This document shows positions 44,499 to 53,534 of a stretch of DNA of 64,000 nucleotides, one piece after another (the first letter of the stretch is position 1; the number at the start of each line of letters is the position of its first letter). Location: contig JAKOYD010000106.1 in NCBI GenBank assembly GCA_029780695.1, positions 1-64,000 on the forward strand. Direction: 5' to 3'. The notes beneath the pieces were generated by a model, which had not been told where the DNA came from, did not search any database, and was given only the letters and a program-made list of their open reading frames with translations. Both the position numbers and the translations under genes were made by a program. The DNA comes from Pseudomonadota bacterium (GTDB lineage: Bacteria; Pseudomonadota; Gammaproteobacteria; Burkholderiales; Burkholderiaceae_C).

Positions 44499-45554
44499 TC
44501 AGCGCAGCTGCGCGTTGAGCTTGTCCAGCGCCGCCGCGCCGGGGCACAGGTCGGCCTTGCCCAGGCTGTTGAGCGGGCGTGCGCTGGTGTGCTGCGAGGC
44601 ATGCAGGTCGCCCGCTTCGGCTTCGACAAACAGCAGGCCCGTGAGCAGCTCGCCCTCGGCGGCGCGGGCGTGCATGTAGCTCATGGCGGCCACGCGGTCG
44701 GTCGGGTCGTAGTCGGTGTGCAGCTTGCGCAGGCGCAGGGTGGTGCCGTCGTGCTGCTCCACGTCGACCACCTCGCCCGGCTGGATGGTGGCGGTGATTT
44801 CCTCGCGTCCCGTGATGAAGTCGATGCGGCTGACGGCCTCGTTGTGCTCGCGCACCCAGTCGTAGCTGCGCGTGCTGCCGGCGTGGTTGTTGAAGGTGAC
44901 GCAGGGGCTGATGATGTCGATGAAGGCCGCGCCGCCGTGGCCGATGGCGGCCTTGATGAGCGGCACCATCTGCGCCTTGTCGCCCGAGAAGCTGCGCGCC
45001 ACGAAGCTGGCGCCCAGCTGCATCGCCAGCCCGACCAGATCGACCGGGCTGTCGGCGTTGACCACACCCTTCTTGCTCTGGCTGCCCTTGTCGGCGGTGG
45101 CCGAGAACTGGCCCTTGGTCAGGCCGTAGACGCCGTTGTTCTCGACGATGTAGACCATGTTGACGTTGCGCCGCATGGCGTGGGCGAACTGCCCCAGGCC
45201 AATGGAGGCCGAATCGCCGTCGCCCGACACGCCCAGGTACAGCAGATCACGATTGGCCAGGTTGGCGCCCGTCAGCACGCTGGGCATGCGGCCGTGCACG
45301 GTGTTGAAGCCGTGGCTGGCGCCTAAAAAATAGTCGGGCGTTTTCGACGAGCAGCCGATGCCCGAGAGCTTGGCCACGCGGTGCGGCTCGATGTCGAGCT
45401 CCCAGCAGGCCTGGATGATGGCGGCCGAGATCGAGTCGTGCCCGCAGCCGGCGCACAGCGTGGAGACCTTACCCTCGTAATCGCGCCGCGTGTAGCCGAC
45501 CTTGTTGCGCGTCAGCGAGGGGTGGTGCAGGCGGGGTTTGGCGATGTAGGTCAT
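44499..45554 (-). CDS. korB: 2-oxoacid:ferredoxin oxidoreductase, beta subunit
   Basis: TPP-binding subunit of 351 residues: CAGCGHDSISAAI near residue 35 and the TPP/Mg motif GDGDSASIGLGQF...VENNGVYGLTKGQFS. Together with the alpha subunit it oxidises a 2-oxoacid, most likely 2-oxoglutarate, to an acyl-CoA while reducing ferredoxin. Its ATG overlaps the alpha-subunit stop as ATGA. It is the third gene of the operon. Substrate is inferred; pyruvate or a branched 2-oxoacid cannot be excluded. Confidence 0.93.
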   Translation of the reverse strand: MTYIAKPRLHHPSLTRNKVGYTRRDYEGKVSTLCAGCGHDSISAAIIQACWELDIEPHRVAKLSGIGCSSKTPDYFLGASHGFNTVHGRMPSVLTGANLANRDLLYLGVSGDGDSASIGLGQFAHAMRRNVNMVYIVENNGVYGLTKGQFSATADKGSQSKKGVVNADSPVDLVGLAMQLGASFVARSFSGDKAQMVPLIKAAIGHGGAAFIDIISPCVTFNNHAGSTRSYDWVREHNEAVSRIDFITGREEITATIQPGEVVDVEQHDGTTLRLRKLHTDYDPTDRVAAMSYMHARAAEGELLTGLLFVEAEAGDLHASQHTSARPLNSLGKADLCPGAAALDKLNAQLR

Positions 45555-47380
45555 GCCTTGCTCTCTTGCGGTGAAACCACGGCGTCGTGCACGTGGTCAG
45601 TGATGAACTGGGTGATGAAGCGCGCGGTGATCGGCGTGCCATCGTAGTGCAGCACCTTGCACAGCTTGGCGGGGTTGATTTCCAGCTCGTTCACCAACAG
45701 GCTGCGCAACTGCGCGTCGCGATTCTGTTCAACCACGAACACGGTTTCGTGGGCATCGATGAACTCTTTGACTGTGTCGGGAAACGGGAAGGCACGCAGG
45801 CGCAGCGCATCGACGTGGATGCCGTGGCCGGCCAGCACATCCAGCGCCTCGTGCATGGCTGGGCTGGTCGAGCCGTAGAAGATCACGCCCAGGCGCGTGC
45901 GCTTGGCCGCTGGGCGCGGCACCGGCTGCGGCACCAGCGTGGCCGCTGTCGCGAACTTGTGCAGCAGGCGCTGCACGTTGTAGATGTAATCCGGCCCGCG
46001 CTCGGAATAGCGCGCGTAGGCATCGCGCGTGGTGCCGCGCGTGAAGTAGCTGCCGCGCGTTGGGTGCGTGCCCGGGAGCGTGCGCCACGGGATGCCGTCG
46101 CCGTCCACGTCCTTGTAGCGGCCGAAGTCCTTGTGCTCCAGGTCTTCGGCCGTCATCACCTTGCCGCGGTCGTAGTCGCGCGCGTCGTCCCAGGTCAGCG
46201 GCTCGCACAGGCGCTGGTTCATGCCGATGTCCAGATCCGTCATCACGAACACGGGCGTCTGCAGCCGGTCGGCCAGATCGAGCGCGGTGGCGGTGTGCTC
46301 GAAGCACTCCTTGGGGTCCTCGGGGAACAGCAGCACGTGCTTGGTGTCGCCGTGCGACGCATAGGCGCAGGCCAACACGTCGGCCTGCTGCGTGCGCGTG
46401 GGCATGCCGGTGGACGGGCCGCCCCGCTGCACGTTGATGATGGTGACCGGAATCTCGGCAAAGTAGGCCAGGCCGATGAACTCCGTCATCAGCGACACGC
46501 CGGGGCCCGAGGTGGCGGTGAAGGCGCGCGCGCCGTTCCAGCCCGCGCCCACCACCATGCCGATCGAGGCCAGTTCGTCCTCGGCCTGCACGAAGGCGTA
46601 GTTGTGCCTGCCATCGGCGTCGATCCTGAACTTGTTGCTGTACTTTTGATAGGCCTCGGCCACCGACGTGGACGGCGTAATCGGGTACCAAGCGCACAGG
46701 GTGGCGCCGCCGTAAACCGCGCCCAGCCCGGCCGCCGTGTTGCCGTCGATGAAGATGCGCTGGCCCACGCGGTGCGCGCGCTCCACGCGGATCGGCAGCG
46801 GGTGCTTCAGATGTTCCCTGGCAAAGTCGCGGCCCAGGTTGAGCGCCTGCACGTTGGAGGCGATGAGTTTTTCCTTGCCCTTGTACTGCTCGCCCAGCAG
46901 CCCTTCAATGGCCGCCGGGTCCATGTCCAGCAGCACCGACAGCGCGCCCACGTACATGATGTTCTTGAACAGCTGACGCTGGCGCGGGTCGCTGTAGACG
47001 GCATTGCAGATCTCGGTCAGCGGCATGCCGATGACGGTGATGTCGTCGCGCAGTTCCGACGGTGGCCGCGGGCGCGTGGAGTCGTAGAACAGGTAGCCGC
47101 CGGGCTCGATCTCTTCCACGTCGGCGGCCCAGGTCTGCGGGTTCATCGCCACCATCATGTCGATGCCGCCGCGCCGGCCGAGGTAGCCTTTTTCGCTGAC
47201 GCGTACCTCGTACCAGGTCGGCAGGCCCTGGATGTTGCTGGGGAAGATGTTGCGCGGGCTGACCGGCACGCCCATCCGCAAAATGGCCTTGGCGAACAGC
47301 TCGTTGGCGCTGGCCGAGCCCGAGCCGTTGACGTTGGCAAACTTGATGACGAAGTCGTTCGTCGCAGTGATCTGTGTCAT
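45551..47380 (-). CDS. korA: 2-oxoacid:ferredoxin oxidoreductase, alpha (fused gamma) subunit
   Basis: A 609-residue subunit: N-terminal gamma domain (FVIKFANVNGSGSASANELFAKAILRMG) fused to the alpha pyrimidine-binding domain (AVYGGATLCAWYPITPSTSVAEAY, then ATSGPGVSLMTEFIGLAYFAEIPVTI). The ATG at 47380 overlaps the stop of the flavoprotein gene as ATGA. The fused gamma-alpha form is typical of 2-oxoglutarate enzymes (KGOR) such as that of Thauera aromatica. Confidence 0.94.
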   Translation of the reverse strand: MTQITATNDFVIKFANVNGSGSASANELFAKAILRMGVPVSPRNIFPSNIQGLPTWYEVRVSEKGYLGRRGGIDMMVAMNPQTWAADVEEIEPGGYLFYDSTRPRPPSELRDDITVIGMPLTEICNAVYSDPRQRQLFKNIMYVGALSVLLDMDPAAIEGLLGEQYKGKEKLIASNVQALNLGRDFAREHLKHPLPIRVERAHRVGQRIFIDGNTAAGLGAVYGGATLCAWYPITPSTSVAEAYQKYSNKFRIDADGRHNYAFVQAEDELASIGMVVGAGWNGARAFTATSGPGVSLMTEFIGLAYFAEIPVTIINVQRGGPSTGMPTRTQQADVLACAYASHGDTKHVLLFPEDPKECFEHTATALDLADRLQTPVFVMTDLDIGMNQRLCEPLTWDDARDYDRGKVMTAEDLEHKDFGRYKDVDGDGIPWRTLPGTHPTRGSYFTRGTTRDAYARYSERGPDYIYNVQRLLHKFATAATLVPQPVPRPAAKRTRLGVIFYGSTSPAMHEALDVLAGHGIHVDALRLRAFPFPDTVKEFIDAHETVFVVEQNRDAQLRSLLVNELEINPAKLCKVLHYDGTPITARFITQFITDHVHDAVVSPQESKA

Positions 47381-49206
47381 GCCGCGGTCCTTTCTGCGCA
47401 AACCACCACCGGATTGATCGCATCGCCGGCCTTGGCCGTGTTCAGCAGGAATTTCTGCATGTCCCACGCACCTGTCGGGCAGCGCTCGGCGCACAGGCCG
47501 CAGTGCAGGCACACGTCTTCGTCCTTGACCAGGATGCGGCCGGTCTGCAGCGTCTGCGAAACAAAGATGTCCTGGTCCAGGTTCTCGGCCGGCGCGTTCA
47601 GGCGCTGCCGCAGTTGGGCCTCGGTGCCCGGCGCAGTGAAGGTGATGCAGTCCATCGGGCAGATGTCCACGCAGCCGTCGCATTCGATGCACAGCTTGGG
47701 CGCAAACACGGTCTGCACGTCGCAGTTCAGGCATCGGCCCGCTTCCTTGAACGCGGTGCGCGCGTCAAAGCCCAGTTCCACCTCGACCTGGATGCTGGCC
47801 AGCGCCTTCTCGGCCTTGGCCCACGGCACCTTGTAGCGCAGGTCGTTGCTGGGGTCGTTGTCATAGCCCCATTCGTGGATGCCCATCTTCTGCGACATCA
47901 GGTTGCTGCGCGGCGGCGGTCGGGCGGCCACGTCCTGACCGTTCAAGGCCAGGTCGATCGACACCGCCGCCTCGTGGCCCTGCGCCACGGCGGTGATGAT
48001 GTTCTTGGGGCCGTAGGCCGCGTCGCCGCCGAAAAAGACGTTGGGCAGGCTGGACTGGAACGTGCCGTCCTTCAGCACCGGCAAACCCCATTTGTCAAAG
48101 TCGATGCCGCAGTCGCGCTCGATCCACGGAAAGGCGTTTTCCTGGCCGACGGCGATCAGCACCTCGTCGCAGCCGAAAAACACGTCCGGCTCGCCGGTGG
48201 GCACCAGGCTGCGGCGACCTTTGTCGTCGTATTCGGCGCGCACCACCTCGAAGGTCATGCCCGTCAGCTTGCCCGCTTCATGCACGAAAGCCTTGGGCAC
48301 GTGCATATTGATGATGGGAATGCCCTCGTGCTGGGCGTCTTCCTTTTCCCAGGGCGAGGCCTTCATCTCGTCGAAACCGCTGCGCACGATGACCTTGACG
48401 TCCTCGCCGCCCATGCGCCGGGCCGAGCGGCAGCAGTCCATCGCGGTGTTGCCGCCGCCCAGCACGATGACGCGCTTGCCCACCTGGGTGACGTGCCCGA
48501 ATGACACCGAGGCCAGCCAGTCGATGCCGATATGGATGTGCTTGGCCGCTTCCTGCCGGCCCGGAATGTCCAGGTCGCGCCCGCGCGGCGCGCCGCTGCC
48601 GACGAAGATGGCGTCGTAGCCTTCGGCCATCAGCGCCTTCATCGAATCGATGCGTTGGCCGCTCTTGAACTCCACGCCCAGCGCGAAGATGTAGCCCGTC
48701 TCCTCGTCGATCACGCTCTCGGGCAGCCGAAAGCGCGGAATCTGCTGGTGCATGAAGCCACCCGCCTTGCGCTCGCCGTCGAACACCGTCACCTGGTAAC
48801 CCAGCGGCGCCAGGTCGCGCGCCACGGTCAGCGATGCCGGCCCCGCGCCCACGCAAGCGATGCGCTTGCCGTTGGCCGGCAGCGGGCGCGGCATGCGTGC
48901 CACCACGTCGTCCTTCAGGTCGGCCGCCACGCGCTTCAGGCGGCAGATGGCGACGGGTTCGGGCTTTTCGGCATTGGCCTCTTCCACCCGGCCGCGCCGG
49001 CAGGCCGGCTCGCACGGGCGGTCGCAGGTGCGCCCCAGGATGCCGGGAAACACGTTCGACACCCAGTTGACCATGTACGCGTCGCCGTAGCGACCTTGCG
49101 CAATCAAGCGGATGTATTCAGGAACGGGCGTGTGCGCGGGGCACGCCCACTGGCAATCGACGACCTTGTGGAAGTAGGCCGGATCGGCGGTATTCGTGGG
49201 TTGCAA
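47377..49206 (-). CDS. FAD-dependent NAD(P)H oxidoreductase with two ferredoxin domains (KorC/GltD-like)
   Basis: A 609-residue iron-sulfur flavoprotein. N-terminal cysteine motif CQWACPAHTPVPEYI and CDRPCEPACRR, then an FAD fold (VGAGPASLTVARDLA) and an NAD(P) fold (VLGGGNTAMDCCRSARRMG) as in the glutamate synthase small subunit, then two [4Fe-4S] motifs (CIECDGCVDICPMDC, CLHCGLCAERCPTGA). The start is a TTG at 49206 preceded by AAGGAGG with six bases between, which settles it. As first gene of the operon it probably couples NADP(H) to the ferredoxin side of KorAB, as KorC does in Thauera. Confidence 0.93.
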   Translation of the reverse strand: MQPTNTADPAYFHKVVDCQWACPAHTPVPEYIRLIAQGRYGDAYMVNWVSNVFPGILGRTCDRPCEPACRRGRVEEANAEKPEPVAICRLKRVAADLKDDVVARMPRPLPANGKRIACVGAGPASLTVARDLAPLGYQVTVFDGERKAGGFMHQQIPRFRLPESVIDEETGYIFALGVEFKSGQRIDSMKALMAEGYDAIFVGSGAPRGRDLDIPGRQEAAKHIHIGIDWLASVSFGHVTQVGKRVIVLGGGNTAMDCCRSARRMGGEDVKVIVRSGFDEMKASPWEKEDAQHEGIPIINMHVPKAFVHEAGKLTGMTFEVVRAEYDDKGRRSLVPTGEPDVFFGCDEVLIAVGQENAFPWIERDCGIDFDKWGLPVLKDGTFQSSLPNVFFGGDAAYGPKNIITAVAQGHEAAVSIDLALNGQDVAARPPPRSNLMSQKMGIHEWGYDNDPSNDLRYKVPWAKAEKALASIQVEVELGFDARTAFKEAGRCLNCDVQTVFAPKLCIECDGCVDICPMDCITFTAPGTEAQLRQRLNAPAENLDQDIFVSQTLQTGRILVKDEDVCLHCGLCAERCPTGAWDMQKFLLNTAKAGDAINPVVVCAERTAA

Positions 49207-49427
49207 GACTTGCCTCCTTGCCCCGGGATGGCCGCCGCGTGGACGCGGTCTGTGCCGCCGGGTCAGGCCACAGTCTACGGCAGGCGCGGCGTCCCGCGCG
49301 GCGCGCGAGACCGCCGCGCCGCGCGATTGTTCACGCTGGCACCGGCTGGCGGCGCGGTCCTACGAGGCAGCGACACGGCCAAACCTAGACTGGCGTCGCC
49401 CCCAAACCCGTCTCCCGTGTCGGCCCC

Positions 49428-50714
49428 ATGCTCCCGCGAAAAAAGAAGATGTTCTGGACCATCGCCCTCACCGCGCTTGTCACCGTTCTGGCCGTGGTGT
49501 TGGCAATGAACTTCGCCACGCCCGAGAAAAAGCTCGAGCGCAAGATCGACCACCGCTACGCCATCAGCGACCCGCAATACCGGCGCGAGATGAGCGTCAT
49601 GCTCGGCCCCGCCATCGTCGGCGGCAACCGCGTCGAAGATTTGCAGAACGGCGACGAAATCTTTCCCGCCATGCTCAAAAGCATCCGCGCGGCGAAGAAA
49701 ACCATCACCTTCGAGACCTATATCTACTGGTCGGGCGACATCGGCAAGGAGCTGGCCGAAGCGCTGGCCGAGCGCGCGAAGGCGGGCGTCAAGGTGTCGG
49801 TGCTGCTCGACTGGGTGGGCAGCATCAAGATGGAAGATGCCCTGATTCAGACCATGAAGGACGCCGGCGCGCAGGTCGAGCGCTACCGCCCGCTGCATTG
49901 GTACAACCTGGGCCGCATGAACAACCGCACCCACCGCAAGCTGCTGGTGGTGGACGGGCGGATCGCCTTCACCGGCGGCGTGGGCGTGGCCGAACAATGG
50001 ACGGGCCACGCGCAAGACCCCGACCACTGGCGCGACATGCACTTCCGGGTGGAGGGCCCGGTGGTGGCGCAGTTTCAGGCCGCATTCAACGACAACTGGA
50101 TCAAGACCACGGGCGAAGTGCTGAACGGCGACGGGTACTTTCCGCCCGCGCAAAAGGCGGGCGATATGGACGCGCACATGTTCATCTCGTCACCCGCGGG
50201 CGGCAGCGAGAGCATGCACCTGATGTACCTCATGGGCATTGCCGCGGCCGACCAGTCCATCGACCTGCAGGCGTCGTACTTCGTGCCCGACGAGCTGATC
50301 CACAAGACGTTGATCGCGGCGCGCCAGCGCGGCGTTAAGGTGCGCATCCTGGTGCCCGGCGAGCACATCGATTCGGACACCGTTCGCCTGGCGTCGAAGG
50401 CCGAATGGGGGCCGCTGCTGCAGGCCGGCGTGGAGATCTACGAATACCTGCCGACGATGATGCACAACAAGCTGCTCATCATCGACCAGGAGATGGTCTC
50501 GGTCGGCTCGACCAACTTCGACGTGCGCTCATTCCGCCTGAACGACGAGGCGAGCCTGAACGTGTACGACCGCGGCTTCGCGCAGAAGATGACGCTCGTC
50601 TTCGAGCAAGACCTGAAGCACACCAAGCGCTACACCTACGAGGTGTGGGAAAAGCGCCCGCTGAAGGACAAGCTGATCGAGCGCTTCGTGCTGCCGATCA
50701 AGTCGCAGCTCTGA
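49428..50714 (+). CDS. cardiolipin synthase-like phospholipase D protein
   Basis: A 428-residue membrane-anchored enzyme: one N-terminal helix (residues 9-28) then two PLD domains with HKD motifs THRKLLVVDG (His169-Lys171-Asp176) and MHNKLLIIDQ (His346-Lys348-Asp353). Probably condenses phosphatidylglycerol into cardiolipin; a PLD-type lipase is the alternative. Closest to the ClsB/ClsC type by its single helix. It diverges from the oxidoreductase operon over a 221-bp spacer with nothing further recognised. Confidence 0.9.
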   Translation: MLPRKKKMFWTIALTALVTVLAVVLAMNFATPEKKLERKIDHRYAISDPQYRREMSVMLGPAIVGGNRVEDLQNGDEIFPAMLKSIRAAKKTITFETYIYWSGDIGKELAEALAERAKAGVKVSVLLDWVGSIKMEDALIQTMKDAGAQVERYRPLHWYNLGRMNNRTHRKLLVVDGRIAFTGGVGVAEQWTGHAQDPDHWRDMHFRVEGPVVAQFQAAFNDNWIKTTGEVLNGDGYFPPAQKAGDMDAHMFISSPAGGSESMHLMYLMGIAAADQSIDLQASYFVPDELIHKTLIAARQRGVKVRILVPGEHIDSDTVRLASKAEWGPLLQAGVEIYEYLPTMMHNKLLIIDQEMVSVGSTNFDVRSFRLNDEASLNVYDRGFAQKMTLVFEQDLKHTKRYTYEVWEKRPLKDKLIERFVLPIKSQL

Positions 50715-50763
50715 TTGCTATTCTTTAAATAGCTGCTCGCGCTTGCCCATCAAGCGCCAAGGG
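50713..50763. repeat. class-A interspersed hairpin repeat
   Basis: ATTGCTATTCTTTAAATAGC, then TGCTC, then the core hairpin GCGCTTG-CCCAT-CAAGCGC. It links the cls-like stop codon (50712-50714) with the VOC gene, whose own stop codon TGA lies inside the right arm (GGCGCTTGA on the minus strand). Confidence 0.85.
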
Positions 50764-51223
50764 CCGAAAAGGCTTGAACCACCTCGGGCGGCGCCTGCAC
50801 CAGTTCGATCAGCACGCCCTCCCCCGCAATCGGAAATTCGTCGTTCGCTTTCGGGTGCAGGAAGGTGATGTCGTAACCCGCCGCGCCCTTTCGGATGCCG
50901 CCAGGCGCAAAGCGCACGCCTTGCGCCGTCAGCCATTCGACGGCCTTGGGCAGATCGTCGATCCACAGGCCGATGTGGTTGAGCGGCGTAGTGTGCACCG
51001 CCGGTTTCTTCTCGGGGTCGAGCGGTTGCATCAGGTCAACCTCCACCTTGAACGGGCCTGAACCGATGGCGCAAATGTCTTCATCGACGTTTTCGCGCTC
51101 GCTCTTGAACGTGCCGGTTTTTTCCAGGCCGAACATGTCGACCCACAGCGTCTGCAGCCGTTGCTTGTCGGGGCCGCCGATGGCGATTTGCTGAATGCCG
51201 AGCACTTTGAAGGGACGGGTCAT
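50750..51223 (-). CDS. VOC-superfamily protein, possible methylmalonyl-CoA epimerase
   Basis: A 157-residue glyoxalase/bleomycin-resistance-fold protein. Layout suits methylmalonyl-CoA epimerase: N-terminal [33 protein letters not shown] and [10 protein letters not shown] supply metal-ligand positions Gln, Gln, His and Glu; the first is His in characterised epimerases. No other epimerase is visible near the pcc-mut cluster 3 kb downstream, which makes the assignment attractive but unproven; a lyase or dioxygenase of the same fold is possible. The last codons come from a class-A repeat. Confidence 0.75.
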   Translation of the reverse strand: MTRPFKVLGIQQIAIGGPDKQRLQTLWVDMFGLEKTGTFKSERENVDEDICAIGSGPFKVEVDLMQPLDPEKKPAVHTTPLNHIGLWIDDLPKAVEWLTAQGVRFAPGGIRKGAAGYDITFLHPKANDEFPIAGEGVLIELVQAPPEVVQAFSALGA

Positions 51224-51246
51224 GATTTTTTCCTCTTTCTGAAATA

Positions 51247-51292
51247 ACTATTGATTCGATAGCTGCTCGCGCTTTCCCATCAAGCGCTGGAG
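51247..51292. repeat. class-A interspersed hairpin repeat
   Basis: CTATTGATTCGATAGCTGCT followed by GCGCTTTCCCATCAAGCGC, in the gap between the VOC and nicotinamidase genes (both minus strand). Confidence 0.8.
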
Positions 51293-51303
51293 GTCGATTT
51301 GAC

Positions 51304-51930
51304 TTAAATTTTCGCGGATGTGGCACGCGCCACGCCGGACGCCGCCATGTCAGCCCAAGCCTTGGCCAGCGAGCCGTTCAGATCGATGGCGCGGCAGGCG
51401 TCCTCCACCACCGTGGCTTCAAAGCCCGCCGAGCGCGCATCCAGCGCGCTCCACGCCACGCAATAGTCGGTGGCCAGCCCGCACAGGTACAGCTTCGTGA
51501 TGCCGCGCGCCTTCAGGTAGGCGGCCAGGCCGGTGCTGGTGCGGCGGTCGGCTTCCATGAAGGCCGAGTAGCTGTCCACATCGCGGTGGAAACCCTTGCG
51601 AATGACGAGCTGCGCCTGCGGCACCTGCAGATCGTCGTGCAGCGCGGCGTCGCGCGTGCCCTGCACGCAGTGCGTGGGCCACAGCACCTGCGCGCCATAA
51701 GGCAACGCGATGGTCTCGAACGGCGCGCGGCCAGGGTGGTTGGCGGCAAACGAGATGTGGTCGGCCGGATGCCAGTCCTGCGTCAGTACCACGTTGGCAA
51801 AGCGCGGCGCGATGCGGTTGATGACGGGCACGATGGCATCGCCCTCCGCCACCGGCAAGCCGCCACCGGGCATGAAGCCGTATTGGGCGTCCACAATGAT
51901 CAGGGCGGTGGTGTCGTCAAAGGTCTTCAT
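51304..51930 (-). CDS. pncA: nicotinamidase
   Basis: Hydrolyses nicotinamide to nicotinate for NAD recycling in the cytoplasm. The 208-residue isochorismatase-fold protein has the catalytic triad Asp14 (IIVDAQYGF), Lys112 (VIRKGF) and Cys157 (GLATDYCVAW), and metal ligands Asp52, His54 and His58 in DWHPADH. Length is as expected. It is flanked on both sides by class-A repeats. Confidence 0.96.
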   Translation of the reverse strand: MKTFDDTTALIIVDAQYGFMPGGGLPVAEGDAIVPVINRIAPRFANVVLTQDWHPADHISFAANHPGRAPFETIALPYGAQVLWPTHCVQGTRDAALHDDLQVPQAQLVIRKGFHRDVDSYSAFMEADRRTSTGLAAYLKARGITKLYLCGLATDYCVAWSALDARSAGFEATVVEDACRAIDLNGSLAKAWADMAASGVARATSAKI

Positions 51931-51950
51931 GCGAATCGAGCAGTAAAAAA

Positions 51951-52000
51951 AGCCGCCAGCGCCCGCCAGACAAGCGCAAGCAGCTATTAATTTAAAAGCA
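51951..52000. repeat. class-A interspersed hairpin repeat (reverse)
   Basis: AGCGCCCGCCAGACAAGCGC followed by AAGCAGCTATTAATTTAAAA: the class-A order read in reverse, between the pncA start and the serine hydrolase stop. Confidence 0.75.
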
Positions 52001-52008
52001 AACCATCA

Positions 52009-53130
52009 TCACAAACGTTGCAGCGCGGGCAGGATATCGCGCCGGATCAGCGTCAACCCCTGGCCGCGCGCCATGCTGTCCGCGGTGCGGCGCGACGTGA
52101 CAGCCACCACCAGGTCGAGCGGCGGATAGACGTAAATCCACTGCCCACCATAGCCGTTGGCCATGGCGGTGCGGCGCTCGGCCTTGCGGCTGGCGGCGGT
52201 GGGCGACACCCACCACAGGTAGCCGTAAGCCGAGAACAGCGGCGCGCCGCCCGCGTTCTGGCGCTCGGTGGCCGCGCGCACGAAGTCCGCGGGCACCAGC
52301 GCGTGGCCCTGCCAGCGGCCTTCGTTCAACGCCAGTTCGCCCAGCCGCGCCATGCCGCGCGTGGTGAGCGACAGGCCCAGCGCGCCCAGGTCGTACCCCT
52401 GCGCGCCCTGGCGCCAAGCAAAGCTGTGGATGCCCAGCGGCTCAAACAGCCGCTGGCGTGCGTAGGCCGACAGCGGCTGCCTGACCGCGCCCGCCAGCGC
52501 CATGGCCAGCAGGTTGGCGGCGCCGTTGTCGTAGGCAAAGCGCGCGCCCGGCTCGGCCAGCAGCGGACGGCGCGCGATCCAGGCCAGGTCGTCGTCGCGG
52601 TCGCGCTGCGCGGTCTGTTCGCCAGGCCAGCCGGCGGTCATGGTCAGCAAATGCTCGAAGCGCAAGCGCTGCACGCGCACGTCGGCCCCCACGCGCAACA
52701 GCTGCGGCAGGCGCAGCGCCACCAGCTCCTGCGGGCCGCGCACGAAGCCATCGGCCTGGGCCTGGCCAAAAAGCAGGGCCAGCACGCTCTTGGTGACGGA
52801 CTGGGTGTCTTGCAAGGTGTCGGCCGTGACGCCGGGGCGGTAGAACTCGAACGCCAGGTGGCCGCGATGCACCACGGCCACGCTTTGCACGTCGGCCAGC
52901 TGCGACTGGATGCGCGCGGGCAGCCCGGCAAAGGCGCGCTGGTGCTGCGCCGCCAGCAACGGCGGGGCGGACGGCCAAGACACGGGCGGCTGGGCCGCCG
53001 ACGTGCTGGCCGCGCGCTGTGCCCATGCGGGCGGCGCCAGCGAAGCGCCGCCGAGCGCCGCCAACGTCGCCGCAAACTGGCGGCGAGGCCAGCGCGACGG
53101 CGTGAGGACGTCAGTCGTTGAGAACGGCAT
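52009..53130 (-). CDS. beta-lactamase-family serine hydrolase (Tat exported)
   Basis: A 373-residue penicillin-binding-fold hydrolase. Twin-arginine leader SRWPRRQFAATLAALGGASLAPPAWA (residues 12-37, here cited in parts) predicts Tat export. The active-site SxxK is Ser111 in QSVTKSV; the YDN motif is in FAYDNGAANLLA. Members include esterases, D-aminopeptidases and peptidases; substrate cannot be told. The ATG at 53130 is used; an upstream TTG at 53139 is possible. A class-A repeat lies on each side. Confidence 0.88.
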   Translation of the reverse strand: MPFSTTDVLTPSRWPRRQFAATLAALGGASLAPPAWAQRAASTSAAQPPVSWPSAPPLLAAQHQRAFAGLPARIQSQLADVQSVAVVHRGHLAFEFYRPGVTADTLQDTQSVTKSVLALLFGQAQADGFVRGPQELVALRLPQLLRVGADVRVQRLRFEHLLTMTAGWPGEQTAQRDRDDDLAWIARRPLLAEPGARFAYDNGAANLLAMALAGAVRQPLSAYARQRLFEPLGIHSFAWRQGAQGYDLGALGLSLTTRGMARLGELALNEGRWQGHALVPADFVRAATERQNAGGAPLFSAYGYLWWVSPTAASRKAERRTAMANGYGGQWIYVYPPLDLVVAVTSRRTADSMARGQGLTLIRRDILPALQRL

Positions 53131-53150
53131 CGGGATCAACGTTTAAAGCA

Positions 53151-53204
53151 TTTTTGGCCTCTGGAGCTTGCCTAGCAAGCGCGAGCAGCTATTATTTTCA
53201 TATC
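53151..53204. repeat. class-A interspersed hairpin repeat (reverse)
   Basis: GCTTG-CCTAG-CAAGC core then GCGAGCAGCTATTATTTTCA, in the gap between the serine hydrolase start and the DUF167 gene stop. Confidence 0.75.
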
Positions 53205-53228
53205 AGCACACCAACGAGCGGATCGGCT

Positions 53229-53534
53229 TCAGCCCGCATCGCTCAACCACTGGGCCACCCGTGCCTGCGCCGTGGACAGATCTTCGGCACTGCCGAAACT
53301 CACACCCAACACCTTCTGCCGCCCCGAAGCGCCATGCAGCAGCTCGACCTGCTTCTTGGGCACACCGAACGCCGCCGCCGCCCAGTCGATCAGGGCCGCA
53401 TTCGCCTTGCCATCGACCGGCGGCGCGCCCAGCCGCACGCGCAACGCGCCGCCGTGTGAACCCGCGGCCTCGGTGCGCTTGGCGCCGGGGGTGGCGTGAA
53501 TGGCCAGCTTGAGCACGTGCGCAGCCACGGCCAT
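53229..53534 (-). CDS. DUF167 family protein (YggU-like)
   Basis: A 101-residue small alpha/beta protein with the family motif RLGAPPVDGKANAALIDWAA and the SGRQKVLGV segment. Function is unknown. The ATG at 53534 overlaps the doc-like stop by one base (TGATG), so it is likely translated with the toxin-antitoxin pair, or the pair was inserted in front of it. The frame stays open upstream; that part is noise. Confidence 0.9.
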   Translation of the reverse strand: MAVAAHVLKLAIHATPGAKRTEAAGSHGGALRVRLGAPPVDGKANAALIDWAAAAFGVPKKQVELLHGASGRQKVLGVSFGSAEDLSTAQARVAQWLSDAG

